NCBI GenBank assembly: GCA_016271365.2
Contig: CM028129.1
Location: forward strand, 1,007,513,501-1,007,577,500
From: Neoceratodus forsteri
Taxonomy: Eukaryota > Chordata > Ceratodontiformes > Ceratodontidae
Reading direction: 5' to 3'
Length of the DNA: 64,000 nucleotides
Part shown: positions 1-11,589 of the stretch, piece by piece
How positions within the stretch are numbered: position 1 is the stretch's first letter
Layout: each line of letters opens with the position of its first letter
Notes under the pieces: generated by a model
Seen by the model: the letters and a program-made list of their open reading frames with translations, nothing else
Databases searched by the model: none
Told to the model about the DNA's origin: nothing
Translations under genes and position numbers: made by a program

Positions 1-455
1 CTGGAGACAGGTCAAGGTTCCAGGGTATGTTTTCCTGTCCCCCCCCACTCTAATCCTTATTTCTAAAATCCTTAACCCACCCTCCCTCCTCCTTTTCTAC
101 TTCCAGAGATTAGGGCCCCCTACCCAATCCCTTTAGTCTTTCAAACTTGTTCTGTCCTCTGTCGTTTATTTCTCCATTTAGTTTATATATCTTTTCCTTT
201 GCCTGTCCCTTGGACTTCCTTGTCCCACCCTCCCAACCCTTTTCTCACCTCGGTGACTCAGAACTGGCGGGAGGGTGGGTGTTCTTTCACTAACGGCCAA
301 CCGTGGCGCCCACGCAGTGTCTGCCTCGAGGTGGCTGATGGTGCGTCGACTCCGCCCATCAAAAAAAAGTCCCGCGGGGTCATGACCTCTGGCCAAGTAC
401 CTAATGGTGAAGATGCACAGAAAAATCCAAATTACAGTAGGTACGTAATTTCCAT
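1..455 (+). mobile_element. 3' terminal part of a DIRS retrotransposon (DIRS-0), cut by the window start
   Basis: The last stretch, about 405-455, aligns with the right end of DIRS-G near 35700-35751. Both contain a TGGTGRAGA-like block, then AATTAC, then GTAGGTACGTAATTT and CAT. A GC-rich part around 300-380 resembles the GC-rich inner ITR of DIRS-G. No coding sequence of the element lies inside the window, so the assignment rests on this terminal similarity alone. It could be a solo 3' end or the tail of a complete copy extending left. Confidence 0.5.
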
Positions 456-2060
456 TTCCTTATATGACATGGGGGAAAGCTAAATGGAGGAAATATAATT
501 CTTGGAAACTGTGCAAAACAAAATGCAAAATAGTGTAAATAAACAGGAACAAGGTAACAACTGATCCATTATACTGGCTGCAGCAAAGCGCAAATACAAA
601 GGCTAAGCAGAGAGATACTAGGAGGAAGAGCAGGAGGGAGCAAAATGGTCCCCAAGAAGGTGTTTGAGAGCAGGGTAAAACTGACAAAGAAAACAATCTG
701 ACTCATGGGGGTATTGCAGTGAGGGGTAAATAGGGTCTGAAAGTCAGAAGTGTGGACCGAGTAGGCTGACCTGGGGAGGGGGTTATAGAGAGGGAGAATA
801 ATAAGTTCAATAAAATGAGAATAAACTCGACAACTCAAATGCACTTCATTGTATTCTTCCCGTAATGTGCAAAGTATGATAGCTGCTCTAACTATTGGGA
901 GGCCAGAAATTATTTCTATATTAGGGGGAGGCTCACTATGACAAAGTGTGAGAACTCTATTGGAGTAAAAGTAGTGCACAGGGATGCCATTGAGATGGCT
1001 GTGCCTTTTTTGGGGGGTTAGGGGTGAAGGAATTTGTCCTGTGGGTTTAGCAGAAGTTCTGGCAAACCAGAAATGAAATGTGATACTAATTGCATGGATT
1101 CAGGGATCAATGGTCATAGGATCCTTGAGTAGGAGTACATAATGAAGTATACACACATTTATTTGTTACAGGAATTGCTGCTTTATGGACATTTTAATCT
1201 CTTTACAGATTGGTTCAGATGTTAATTATGAAATGACATTACTTTTTTAAACTGTTCATAAAGACTCATGTTGCACATAGTTTACGTTTAAGCCTGTCTT
1301 ACATTATTACTGATAATTTTAGCCATTTAGAGATGAACTGCTTACAGTGAAAATTATGGTGTTGCAGATGCAAGTTTGTCAGTGTATCCTAATGGCAGAA
1401 ATTATTAGTTCTGCATACAGTGTTTTGGTTGGGCTGGATAGATGCATTTCACATGTTTGAGTGCTTTAAGGACATTCAGCATTTAATTTCATTGTTAATG
1501 AGTCGTAGAGTCAGGAAGCATAGGCAAACCAGGAGAAATGATAAAATCTGTAAACAGCGTATTATCAATAGTAATAAAATAAAGTTGTGTGGGATAGCTC
1601 CTGATACACGCAGTTAATGCAAACAGAAGTCCTTCTTGTTCATATGAAGAGTCTCTTTAAAATCTCCAGTGCTCTCTATCTCTAAACAAAACATTGCTCT
1701 CTTTATAGGATGTTTTTCTCTGGCTGGTAAATTCTGCATCCTGTTCTTGTAAATTACACCACATGTGTTTCACAGAATGTATTTGACTTTGTCAATGTCT
1801 TTCCTGTGAGCATCTTAAAGAGTACATTAGTCTTAACAGGTGTCCCAGAGCTGCCTGTTAATCTGCAAAACAGCGTATGGAGGTCAAAATACAACTCAAG
1901 GTTATCCCCCACCCGTGTTCCAGATAGATATGTATAACTTTCTGCATTCATTTTAGCAGTGTAACTATATCGTTTTCAAACCAAAGTTTGTTTCACATAA
2001 AAGTTACAAATGTTTTAACCACAGAGAAGCAAGGAACAAAAATAGAGTAGAAATAATCAT
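456..2060. other. unassigned AT-rich non-coding stretch
   Basis: No protein homology, tRNA-like boxes, terminal repeats or long tandem repeats are recognised. Short open frames are interrupted and have no conserved motif. It is probably unique intronic or intergenic sequence, or very old repeat. Nothing more can be supported. Confidence 0.4.
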
Positions 2061-2061
2061 A

Positions 2062-3955
2062 TTTCTTCTAGAACATGTGCTTCACCTCCACCTTATGTTA
2101 CCATGCACCCTTTTATTGTCAAAAATCAAACCAAATCAAGTTCTCACGCTGTTAAGACAATTGTCTACTAATAAAAGTGCTGGCCTGGATGGATTAGAAC
2201 CAAGATTTTTGAAACTCGCTACCATGTCCATTTATCAACCATTGACAACTGTATTTAACATTTCCCTGATTACAGGAGAATTTCCACAACTTTGGAAACA
2301 CACTATAATTAAATCAATTCCAAACGGGTTCTTTAATGGATTTAGACAGTTACTGTCCAATATCTATTTTGCCTCCCTCAAGTAAGATATTGGAAAAATT
2401 AGTGAACAAATTGTTGAATATATATTTGGGCCGGGGTGGGAACTGTCTTCATTCTCCAGAGCAGCATGGTTTCCAGAAATCTTTTGACACAGGTACGGTC
2501 TTGGCAAGTTTTACAGACCATGCCTTAAGGACTATTGATATGGGTGGACTTACTGGTGCGGTCTTCGTAGATTTGTCAAAGGCTTTTGATTTAGTAGGCC
2601 ATAACATGCTGCTCCAGAGACTGAGACATTGGCTTGACAGAATCCCCTTGTGCATGATACCAAAGTTACCTTACAGATCGTCCTTTAAAGGTTTACTGTG
2701 GTGGATAATATTCTAATACTCTGGCGTTCCCCAGGGGTCCATCCTGAGACCTCTGTCATTTTCTTTATATATCGGCCCCATCTCTCAGATTCCGACTCAG
2801 ACCTGTTATTGTATGCTGATGACGTTATTCTTTATACCAGCGTTTCCTCAATAGATGTAATAAAATTAATCCCTGAATGCTGATTTTGCAGCTTTGAACA
2901 CTTGTCTGTTGTAACATCGATTGTTAAACACTTAAGAAGATTAATGTATAGTATTTGGATCTAAACCAAATTATCCAGTTGTCAGCCACTACAGATATTT
3001 GATTTGAGGAACAATGTTGCAGCAGGTAACTGAATTCAAATATTTGGGGATCTTACTTGATTCAAATCTAACATTCACTGCTCTTACAAAGAATATTAGT
3101 AAGCAAATAAATCAAACTGGGTACTTTGTTTAAATTGAAAGGTTGCTTAACTAGAGAAGCTAGGGCTATAATTTCAAAAGGGATACTCTTGCCCACTTTA
3201 AATTATAATTCATTCCTATTTACACAGCTGTCTGGTTGTGATATAAACTTCTTGATAACTAAGATATTTAACGCTATTTGTCAGTTTGCTTTAGTTAAGG
3301 CATAAAGCACCCATCATTGCATATTATACAACAAAACTAGCTGGTTGCCACCAAGGTTACATTTTCAGTACTAACTTGGTGGTTAGATTACTCAAAGATT
3401 CATCTTCACTATTTAGCTTTATTGAATTTAGAAAAGACAGAGCATTAAGATCTTCTGGCACATGACTATCTATTCCAAAGATATTAACCATGGAGGAGAG
3501 CCTTTTCTGTGCAGACACCTAAACTTTGGAATACACTACCATTATTCTCAGGAGTATTCAAAACAAAGATTTTAGGACTTGTCCAGTCATGACTGTAGCT
3601 GAATTTTCACTTGCCCCTATTCATTACAATGAAATTAGTTTGCTTTGTACTTGCCCTTCAAGGAAATTTACTTGCCCCGGACGGGGAAGGGGGGCAAAAG
3701 GATTTGCACACACGCTGATTATTATGCCTTCAAGCAAGCAGCCATTTAATTTTTAAAACTCTGCTAAAGTCCTGTTTGTTGCAACAAAACAATTGTAACT
3801 GTTTTTGATGTTATACATTGTTGATGTATGTGTTTAGGGTGTATAATAATGTGCCGTCTCAGCCGCATTTGTAGCGACTCCGGGACATTCCTGAAAATGG
3901 GCCTTGGCTCAGTGTACTTACCCAGTTAACAAAGTAAATAAATAAAAATAGAATA
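2062..3955 (+). mobile_element. L2-like LINE, 5'-truncated 3' half with reverse transcriptase remnant
   Basis: Translated pieces give non-LTR RT blocks in order: NKSAGLDGL, DSYCPISIL, EQHGFQKSF, AVFVDLSKAFD, the GVPQGS-type block around 2723 and LLYADDVIL. The catalytic YADD is intact at 2812-2823. The pieces lie in different frames with stops, so the copy is dead. The wording (DSYxPISxL; a WNTLP block near 3530) is closer to the L2 clade than to the CR1 copies elsewhere here. The 3' tail near 3890-3955 contains CTTGGCTCAGTGTAC and ends in an AATAAATAAA-like run, a motif that recurs at the 3' ends of local SINEs. Confidence 0.75.
3576..3727. repeat. short insertion inside the L2-like 3' end
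   Basis: The LINE reading frame runs up to about 3575 (a WNTLP-type block, then IQNKDF) and appears to resume near 3728 with a KQPFNF-like continuation. The intervening 150 bases contain a G-rich run near 3680-3700 and have no coding match. No convincing target duplication is visible, so boundaries are approximate and the identity is unknown. Confidence 0.3.
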
Positions 3956-4105
3956 AAAACTCCTCGTTTTCTTCCTTCTCTTGCTGTTATGGGACCATTG
4001 GAGAGGCCAATTTCTAGGTGCCACTAGGAAAATTCGACTGCGCAGTTAGACGAGCAAGAGAAAGACAAGTGACAGAACAGGAGAGGACAGAATAGAGCCT
4101 TGCTT

Positions 4106-5328
4106 TTAACTCTTTCTGCATAACAACTGGGACAGGGTCTTGTCCAACCTTGTCACATTAACTACATATTCTGTATTCACAAGGGAAGACAGAGGGCTTC
4201 TGCCAGACAGAGGCATAAAGGTGGCTGTAATGGGGATCTCTGAGATGAGGCAGTAAGAATTTACTGGTGAAATGGTTTGGAAAGGGCTAGCAGCTCTAAA
4301 GATATATAAATAAGGCACTAGGGCCAGATGGAATGCATCAGAGGGTACTCACGGAGTTAGCAGCGGAACTAACTAAACCTTTGATTGGGCTATTCAGCGG
4401 CTCATTTCAGACAAGGTAGTTACAGAAGACTTTGAGGGTATCGGACATAGTTTGCTCCATAACGGGGGTGGTGACTGGGAACAAATAGGTAACTACAGAT
4501 CTATCAGTCTTGCCTCTCTTGTGGGTAAACTGACAGACAATGTCGGAGAGGACCTCATGGACTATCTGGGGAGCAGTGGAGTCCAGCATAGTGTAAACAG
4601 GTTTGTTGCAGGGAGGTCTTGTCAGACAATCAACGTGATGGTATTCTTTGAGTAATGAGGGTAGTGGATAAGGGTCATGCTGTGCATTTACTCTATTACA
4701 GTTTCAGCAAGACTTGATTGTGTGCTTCACAGGTTTTCAAAGAAGCTAGTGGATCTCGGTGTAGCGAAGGACACAGATGGGCGAGAAGCTGATTGGAAGG
4801 GAGACAACAGGGGGTTGTGGTTAATGGAGTCCAATCAGAAAAGAGAGAGTGTTTACCAGTGGGGTACCACAAGGATCTGTCCTGGGTCCATTCCTTTCCA
4901 ATGTGTCTATCAGCGACATAGGAGAAAGAATACAGGGCAAAATGTCTTTTTGCAGACTACACAAACCTCTTTGGCAGAGTAGACAGGAGGGGGTTAGGGA
5001 GAGGCAGAGAGACTTGGAAGGGCTAGAGAGGTGGTCAGAGGTTTGGCAGTTGAATTCAGTAACACAAAGTGCAAGTTGATGCACACAGAGGACAAGAACT
5101 CCATGACAGTACTGGATTGGGAGGGGTGTTGAGCTGTGCACAAACTCTGAGGAAAGAGACCTAGGGGTTCATCAGACACTTCCTAAAACATGCTAGTGTA
5201 CCAAGGCCTACAGTAAAGCAAACAGAATACTGGGGTGTATAGGAAGGTGTATTGCCATCAGAAGGAAGGAACTATTACTGCCTTTTTACAGATAACTGGT
5301 GAGGCTCCACCTGGAGGACTTTGTCCAC
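4106..5328 (+). mobile_element. CR1-like LINE, upstream piece (split by DIRS-A)
   Basis: Broken frames give ordered CR1-type RT blocks: YSVFTRED (4170s), GPDGMHQRVL (4330s), NYRSISLASLVGKL (4490s), SGVPQGSVLGP (4855s), ERWSEVWQLN (5025s) and a RILGCIGR-like block near 5225. The catalytic FADD reads FADY (about 4955), so the RT is inactivated. The reading stops at 5328 in the block that normally reads LEYCVQFWxPH and resumes at 11071 after DIRS-A. Confidence 0.75.
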
Positions 5329-5330
5329 TT

Positions 5331-5500
5331 CTTACCCCAGGAGTCCTTTAGCATCAGTAATTTTTGCACTTGCTGGCTAGGTGCAACTGCCCGGAGGTGT
5401 GCCTTTAAGAGATTTAAATGAGCTTAGGGTCAAGCCAGTCAAGACAGGAATGGGTGTGAGCTGAGTGAGAGCTGTTGAAGGCTTCAGAATTTTTTCTCTG
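5331..5500 (+). repeat. DIRS-A left inverted terminal repeat
   Basis: It starts CTTACCCCAGGAGTCC and includes the GTGCAACTGCCC and ATTTAAATGAGCTTAGGG blocks. It is mirrored in reverse complement at 10855-11070. A diverged copy of the same end starts at 62662. Confidence 0.85.
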
Positions 5501-6189
5501 CTGGACTGAGCAATATTGCCTCTGAGGTGTCTCCCAACTTTCCTTGTTGACAGCCTCCTAGTGCTTATCTGGGTAAAGTTTTCCTCATAAATTATTTCCT
5601 TTAGTGTGCTGAGTGAAAGTTTTACTTTCTCATTAGCGCAGCGCAAATTTTTTATTTTTTAGTGCAACTGCGCTATTTTGACTTTATTTTCGCCGTGGCT
5701 ATTTAAATGCCTAATTTTATCATGGGTGCTTATTTTCAACGGTTTCCTTCATTTTTGGGCAAATTCTTGTGGGGACCATCGAATTAGGGACAGTTGCCTT
5801 GTTTTTTTACCTCCAGCCTCACTGGGTTTACCGTGAGGCACCAGCAGTGGATTTCAAATTTAAACAGTGCCGGGGGTTTTCTCCTTAGATTGGCAATACG
5901 AGGAAACATTTTTTTGTTATATTACTGGACCTTGGTGGTATGTGTGTCAGGACTGTCCATAACGGTCCAGTAGCCACCTATGCGCAGTTGAGTATTACTG
6001 GGTTTCTGTTAAGATTGGCACTGGTATAGATCCTAGTTCTACAAGCAAAAAAAGGCACTAGTAATAGACAGTTTATTAACTGGGGCTGGACTGGCTGGTA
6101 GCATTTTCACAAACTTGCACTCAGTTTGTAGGTCCAGGACTGGTTTGCTTTGCTTAAATTGGCAAACATAGCAGACAAACCTTTGATTA

Positions 6190-7617
6190 TTGTGGCTGAG
6201 GATAAATCAAAGTCTTCTGACGGGGGCCATTCAAAGTACTAATACCAAAAGCAGAGGTGCTGAGGAACCCTCCAGATCCCAGCCAAAAATAAAGCTTCCA
6301 AAGATGAAGTTCATAGTAAGAGTGACAAAAAAGAAGCTTGATCAAGCCTCTGATGAAGTGGCTAAAAGAAACTCTGTCAAGATAAATATGCTTCTGTTGC
6401 TACTAGGAAAGCCAATAGTGAGACAACAGGCAGCTTAAAGCATACAGGAAAAAAAACACAAACTGCGCGGTTCTTCCGTCAGTGCAAGATATGGAAAAGA
6501 GCATGACAACTGTTTCAGACCCTTCAAAGATGGATCCTCTCGTTACTGGAGCTGGCAAGCACTCTTCCACAGTTCTCTCTTCTGTAGACTGTAAGGGTGA
6601 CGCAGATGATGACCAATTTTATGATGCCCCTGATACGGATTTTGAGGGCCTTGAGCCCCAGGAGTCCCCGGACCCTCATCTTGGGGATCCTCTGGGTGAC
6701 CACGAGGATCCTTCCTCTGTGTACATTTATACAAAATATGCTGAACACCCATGACCTCCCTACGCAGGAGCCCAACCAGGATGTCTGTGAAGATGAAGAT
6801 TATAGGGAGATGAAGGGTCTTTCATCCTAAAAGACCCTGGTCATCCCTTTCTATAATGCATATAAAATACCATGAAGGTGCATCAACACCCCACTTCAGT
6901 ATCGGGGTTGATAAGCAGCTGAGAGAAAATATAAATTGTCTGAAAATGATGGAGTTCCTGTCTGCCGCCCTAGCCATGAGAGTATAGCGCAACAGGCAGC
7001 TTGTGAGAAAGCTGAAATCTCCTTGTCCCCCTCTACCTTGACAAGAATTCCAAGAAAATTGACTTTATAGCAAAGAAAATGTATGTCACAGCTTCCCTGC
7101 TTCTCAGACTTTCTTCTTACATGGCATTCACTGCCAGATATCAGAAACCCTTTGGAAATCTGTCAGGCTATTCCCATCGGATCAGATTCTATGGTGCTTG
7201 AGCTGATGGATACGTCAAACTGCCCTGGAAGCTACTATGTGCCAATTCCACATGGCAGACAACAGAGATGCAGCCTCTAGGGCTATGGGCCATGCCATCT
7301 CTCTGAGATGCTTCGCCTGGCTTAGAACAACCAGTCTGACCACAGACACTCTGAACAAGGCCATGGATTTTCCCTGTGATCAAAATATGTTTGATTACAG
7401 AACCACTGACTACATGAAAAAAGTCATTGAGTACAAAGCGTGGCAGAGCCACTCATCCATGCCTAAGCCGCCAGCCCTCAGAGATCCTGTCCCAGGGGTG
7501 GTAGGGGCAGAAGTTTTGTTCTCAGGCCTTACAATCCCTATCCCCAGTCTGACTTTGGCCAGTACAGGGGTCTTTGAGGCAGGGCAGAAGGGCCAAAGAA
7601 GACCCACCTCTACCTAG
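6190..7617 (+). pseudogene. DIRS-A gag
   Basis: The likely structural protein of DIRS-A, pieced from several frames. An upstream lysine-rich part lies at 6190-6437, an acidic part (DADDDQFYDAPDTDFEG) at about 6596-6650, and the most conserved part at 7240-7400. The latter reads RCFAWLRTTSLTTDTLNKAM, matching the WLR block found in every gag in this window. A proline/glycine-rich tail follows to 7617. The N-terminal zinc knuckle seen in other copies is not evident. Frameshifts and stops separate the pieces. The gag assignment comes from position upstream of pol and similarity to the other copies. Confidence 0.65.
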
Positions 7618-7639
7618 CCATCTGCCTCTCAGTGTAAGT

Positions 7640-9550
7640 CCTGATGTGAGTGTCCAGGTCACCTCCCGCTTACGGTTGGAGGCAGACTCCCACTATCTTC
7701 AGCACTGGTACTTCATCCGTCAGACTGGTGGGTGCTGGAGATAGTGGAGAAGGATCTGTCATTACAGTTCAAGCAGCTGCCAGACTTCAAGTGTACCCAG
7801 GTGTCAGGACCTCTGTCCCCAACACAAATACCGCTGTTGGAAATGGAGGTACAAAACCTTCTGGCTTTACCTGCAGTGGAGAGGGTCCCCACTCACAAGA
7901 AGGGCAAGGGCCTCTACTCCAGGTATTTTCTGACACAAAAGAAAACGGGGGAGTGGTGACCTGTCTTAGATCTCAGATATTTAAACATCTGAAAAAAAAA
8001 TTCAGAATGGTCACTCTGTCACTGGTCATACAGTCCTTACAGCAGGGAGACTGGCTAGCCTCCCTAGACTTAAAGGACACCTACTTCCACATATCCATAA
8101 GGAGATCTCGCAGGCAGTTTCTCAGGTTCAAACTTCCTTCAGGTCACTGTCAGTTCTCCGTAATGCCCTTTGGTCTGTCCTCTGCCCCAAGAGTCTTTAC
8201 CAAGTGTCTTGCAGTGGTAGCAGCACATCTCAGGAGACTGGGTGTCGCTATCTGCCCCTATCTGGATGACTGGCTCATAGTAGCAAAGTCTCCTTGCCAG
8301 GTTAAGGAATCTCTGTGCCTCATAGAACACACTCTGGAGTCTCTGGGTTTCCTGGTAAATCTAAAGAAATCTCACCTGGAACCCACCCAGCTGCTCATGC
8401 TCACCTTCATAGGGGCCCAGCTTGACACTCAGAAGGGATGTGCTTTCCTCCTGCAGGAAAGAATTCAGTTTCCTTTCAATGGCATATTCTTTTGCATGGG
8501 GACAGCCAAGACCAGTCAGCCACTTCCTCAAACTTCTGAGGCATATAGCCTCTATGACTGCAGCAGTCCCAGGGGTTAGGTACAGGATGAGACTCCTGCA
8601 AGCCTACCTCAGATCTTGCTAGTCTCGGAGAAGCAACACATTTTTAAAGTTGATTTCTGTGTCTGAGCAGTTCCTCCAAAACTTGCTGTGGTGGAGGAAC
8701 CCTGCAAATTTGCAGGCAGGGGTTCCCATTCAAACTCCTCTTCCCACAAAGGTGATTACCACAGATGCCTCGCTTTTGGGTTGGGGAGCTAATTTGGACA
8801 GTTCCTCAATAAGCGGCAACTGGACTCCTGAAGAGTCACACAAACCTTTTGGAACTCAGAGCAGTCTTGCTAGCTCTCAGTGCTTTCGCTCCCAGCATAG
8901 AAGGGTGGGCGGTTCAAATTTGAACATACAACACCACTGCAGTGTTCTACATAAACAAGCAGGGTGGTACCAGATCAGGAATACTCTGTTTGGAAGCTGT
9001 GAAGCTCTGGTCTCTAGCATTCTCCCTGGGAGTCAGCCTTTCGGCTGTTCACCTCCCAGGCAAACTCAATACTCTGGCAGATGCTCTAAGCCGCATCAGT
9101 CAAGGCCAGAGCGAATGGACACTGAACGAGCAAGTACTAGCCGCAGTGTTCAGGCGGTGGGGCACACCAGACGTGGATCTGTTTGCCTCTCCTCTCAGTT
9201 TTCAGCTTCCTCAGTACTGTTGCAAGCCCCCAGTTCCGGGAACACTTCCTCTGGATGCCCTTATCCTGGTCTGGTCAGGGAGGCTTCTATACATATTTCC
9301 TCCCTTTCCCCTGATATTCAGGGTTTTGCTGAAACTCGGACAGCAGCATGCATCGAAGATCCTAGTTGCTCCTGACTGCCCCAGGCAAGCCTGGTACCCT
9401 CTCCTTCTCTCATTGTTCTACAATTGGCCCATTCGCCTGCCTCCAACTCACTCACTGCTGAACCTTCCTCAGACGGGAGTGCAGTACCCAGACATGCTCT
9501 CTTCACCTCAAGGCCTGGTTCTAAGAGTTTCCATCCTCACAGTACTCTGA
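7640..9550 (+). pseudogene. DIRS-A pol: reverse transcriptase, RNase H, methyltransferase-like region
   Basis: Order of blocks: an N-terminal region (WVLEIVEKDL; GKGLYSRYFL near 7907), RT palm from about 8000 (FRMVTL, WLASLDLKDTYFHI, MPFGLSSAPRVFTKCLA), intact catalytic YLDD at 8259-8270, then RNase H (TTDASLLGWGANL near 8760, FYINKQGGTRS near 8943, ADALSR near 9080). The RNase H runs into a WGTPDVDLFAS...YIFPPFPLI...ILVAP segment (9160-9370), the region described as Dam-like methyltransferase in DIRS elements. Frames change several times, although motif identity is excellent. It is the best preserved pol together with those of B and F. Confidence 0.85.
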
Positions 9551-9572
9551 ACAGGTCCTTAAGATACTGAGG

Positions 9573-10560
9573 ATGGCTAAAAAACCGAACACTAAGAAGA
9601 CTTATACAGCCAAATCAAAAAGGTTTTCCCTCTGGTGCAAGAGCAAAAAGGTCGAACTCCTGTCAGCTTCAGATCCTCAGCTGCTAGACTGCCTAGTACA
9701 CCTACAGGTGTCAGGCTTGAAACCATCTTTACTCAAGCTACACCTGGCGGCAATTTCGGCCTACTTTTCAGTGGGAAAGAAATCATTTTTTCCCCCCAGA
9801 AATTTTTAAACAGTTTTTCAAAGGCCTCTTGCACCTCCAGCCTCCAACCAGGGAGCCCGTTCCTCCTTGGAGCCTGAACCTTTGCATAGATGGGCTCATG
9901 AATCAACCCTTCAAGCCTATATCCATGGCTCACATCAAGTCTGTAACTTGAAGACCATCTTCCTGGTAGCCATTATGTCTTCCAGGAGGATTTCAGAGCT
10001 ACAGGCCTTGTGCACTGAGCCGAATTACATCATCCCTCACAACTATAAAGTTGAGCTCTGAACAAATAGGAAATTTCTGCCAAAGTTGGTTTTAGAGTTT
10101 CACGTGAACCAGTCCATTACTCTGCTTGTCTTTTTTACTGAGCCATCCTCTCCTGGTGAGCAATAGCTCCACAGGTTGGATGTCAAAAAAGCCATTTTTC
10201 ACTACCTAGAGCATACTAGACAGTTCCGCGGCTCTTCCACTCAGTTGTTCCTCACATACGGGGATGTAGGCAGAGGAAGACCAGCTATCAAGAGAACTGT
10301 TTCTCGTTGGTTGGTCTCTTGTATTAGATTTTGCTATGAGAAAGTTGGTCACCACTCCACCAGGGGCACTGCAGCCTTGCTTGCAGCAGCAAGGGACATT
10401 CCCCTACTGGATGTCTGCAAAGCAGCTACCTGTAAATCTGTACACACCTTTGTGAACCACTATAGTTTGGATGTGCAGACCAGATCTGATGCCAAATTTG
10501 GCTGGGCAGTTCTGCAGAGCCTCTTTCCTAAGCAGGTTCTCTGCCCACCTACCACTTGGC
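9573..10560 (+). pseudogene. DIRS-A tyrosine recombinase
   Basis: This enzyme joins the circular cDNA into the genome in place of a DDE integrase. The N-terminal SAM-like part reads NTKKTYTAKSKRFSLWC (9585), then LKLHLAAISAY. The catalytic domain shows SSRRISELQAL (about 9980, first Arg), HSTRG (about 10353, H-x-x-R) and HTFVNHYSLD (about 10445, nucleophilic Tyr). In this copy the usual ATWKS tryptophan is replaced (ATCKS). Frame breaks occur near 9800 and 10060-10170. Confidence 0.85.
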
Positions 10561-10583
10561 ACTGCTCGGTAGCCTGTAAAAAA

Positions 10584-10675
10584 GTTACTGATGCTAAAGG
10601 ACTCCTGGGGTAAGAAGAAAAAATTACTCACCGCAGTAATCTTCTTTCTTCCAAGGAGTCCTTTAGCATCAGTAA
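10584..10675 (+). repeat. DIRS-A internal complementary region
   Basis: A palindromic arrangement: TTACTGATGCTAAAGGACTC on the left arm and GAGTCCTTTAGCATCAGTAA on the right arm, with TTACTCACCGCAGTAATC between. Its reverse complement reads through the element's right end (GATTACTGYGGTGAGTAA) and then the left end (CTTCTTACCCCAGGAGTCC). This matches the DIRS model in which the ICR templates end-joining of the cDNA. Confidence 0.85.
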
Positions 10676-10854
10676 GCTCCCACCCTTCCTTCCCAGTTCA
10701 CCTGTCAGAGAAGGGCTCTTTATGTCACCTTTTAACAAATTGAGTTTTTTATTGATGAGTGGTTAGCTCGTGTTGCGGGGTTTGTTTTTTTTCCACTTTT
10801 GTGAACATTTGCCTGTTTTTTGAATCCTGTTGCTCCTTTTTCGGGGCATTTGTC

Positions 10855-11070
10855 CTAATTTTTCCCCCAAAATTATGAAGTCTTCAGCAGCTCTAACTCG
10901 GCTCACACCCCCTCCTGTCTTTTGATTGGCTTGGCCCTAAGCTCATTTAAATATCTCTTAAAGGCACACCTTTGGGGCAGTTGCACCTAGCCAGCTAAGT
11001 GCAAAATAGTTACTGATGCTAAAGGACCCCTTGGAAGAAAGAAGATTACTGTGGTGAGTAATTTTTTTCT
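10855..11070 (+). repeat. DIRS-A right inverted terminal repeat
   Basis: Reverse complement of 5331-5500, followed by about 40 bases of right-end-only sequence (GATTACTGTGGTGAGTAA then a T run). The GTGGTGAGTAA resembles a splice donor. The junction to the LINE is at the TTCT around 11069-11072. Confidence 0.85.
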
Positions 11071-11256
11071 TCTGGTGTCCTCACCTGAGGAAAGATAAGG
11101 ATAGGCTGGAGACAGTGCAACGTGGGTAGCCAGAATGTCTTGGGGGGGCAGCAGGGCAGATCTTATGAGGATTGGTTCAAAGCACTGAATGAGAGGGGAC
11201 ATATGAGACTTTCAAGTTCCTGACATGAATAAGGTAAGCTGTGATGAACCATTTAG
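11071..11256 (+). mobile_element. CR1-like LINE, downstream piece
   Basis: Continues the LINE interrupted at 5328: WCPHLRKDKDRLETVQR directly after the DIRS-A end, then EREGTYETFKFLT near 11190, matching the C-terminal blocks FWRPHLxKDIDR and DMIETFKYLS of the other CR1 copies. It ends where the DIRS-C left terminus begins; no continuation was found beyond DIRS-C. Confidence 0.75.
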
Positions 11257-11589
11257 CCTTAGATAGATCTTCTTTGGGGATATCTCCCTTCATTGGGCCA
11301 CATAATGGAACTGTAAGTCGCCGGTGTTTGGATCACTCAGAAGTTTTTGCTAGCTATGTACGTCCACGTCTGTGCACCTTGTTGGTGCCTATGTAATGTG
11401 GGCATCCCTAGTATGCCTCTGTTTTTTTCTGTCTGTTGGTCCCCCATGCTGAAACACGTTGTTGTATTTGGAAATATTCGCTGTCGCTGCCATCTCAAGT
11501 TTACTTTCAACGTCTTTTATGCCTCTGCTGGCAGACAAGGAACAGTTCTTCCACTGTTGCCACTGTGGAGATGTTAACATTTAGAAAGA

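Larger units (their letters stand above)
5329..11070 (+). mobile_element. DIRS-A, complete DIRS retrotransposon
   Basis: It is bounded by inverted terminal repeats (5331-5500 and 10855-11070). It contains gag, RT/RNase H/methyltransferase-like and tyrosine recombinase regions in order, then an internal complementary region at 10584-10675. That ICR is the reverse complement of the right end joined to the left end, the hallmark of DIRS1-type elements. It sits in a CR1-like LINE without an obvious target duplication: TTCT is present at both junctions and once in the reconstructed target. No protease or DDE integrase is seen. Confidence 0.88.

Noticed and set aside
3576..3727. Defined MITE inside the L2 tail
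   Set aside because: No convincing terminal inverted repeats or target duplication; kept only as an unnamed insertion.
5329..11070. LTR retrotransposon (Gypsy/ERV) interpretation of the RT elements
   Set aside because: Terminal repeats are inverted, not direct; no protease or DDE integrase; a tyrosine recombinase and ICR are present.
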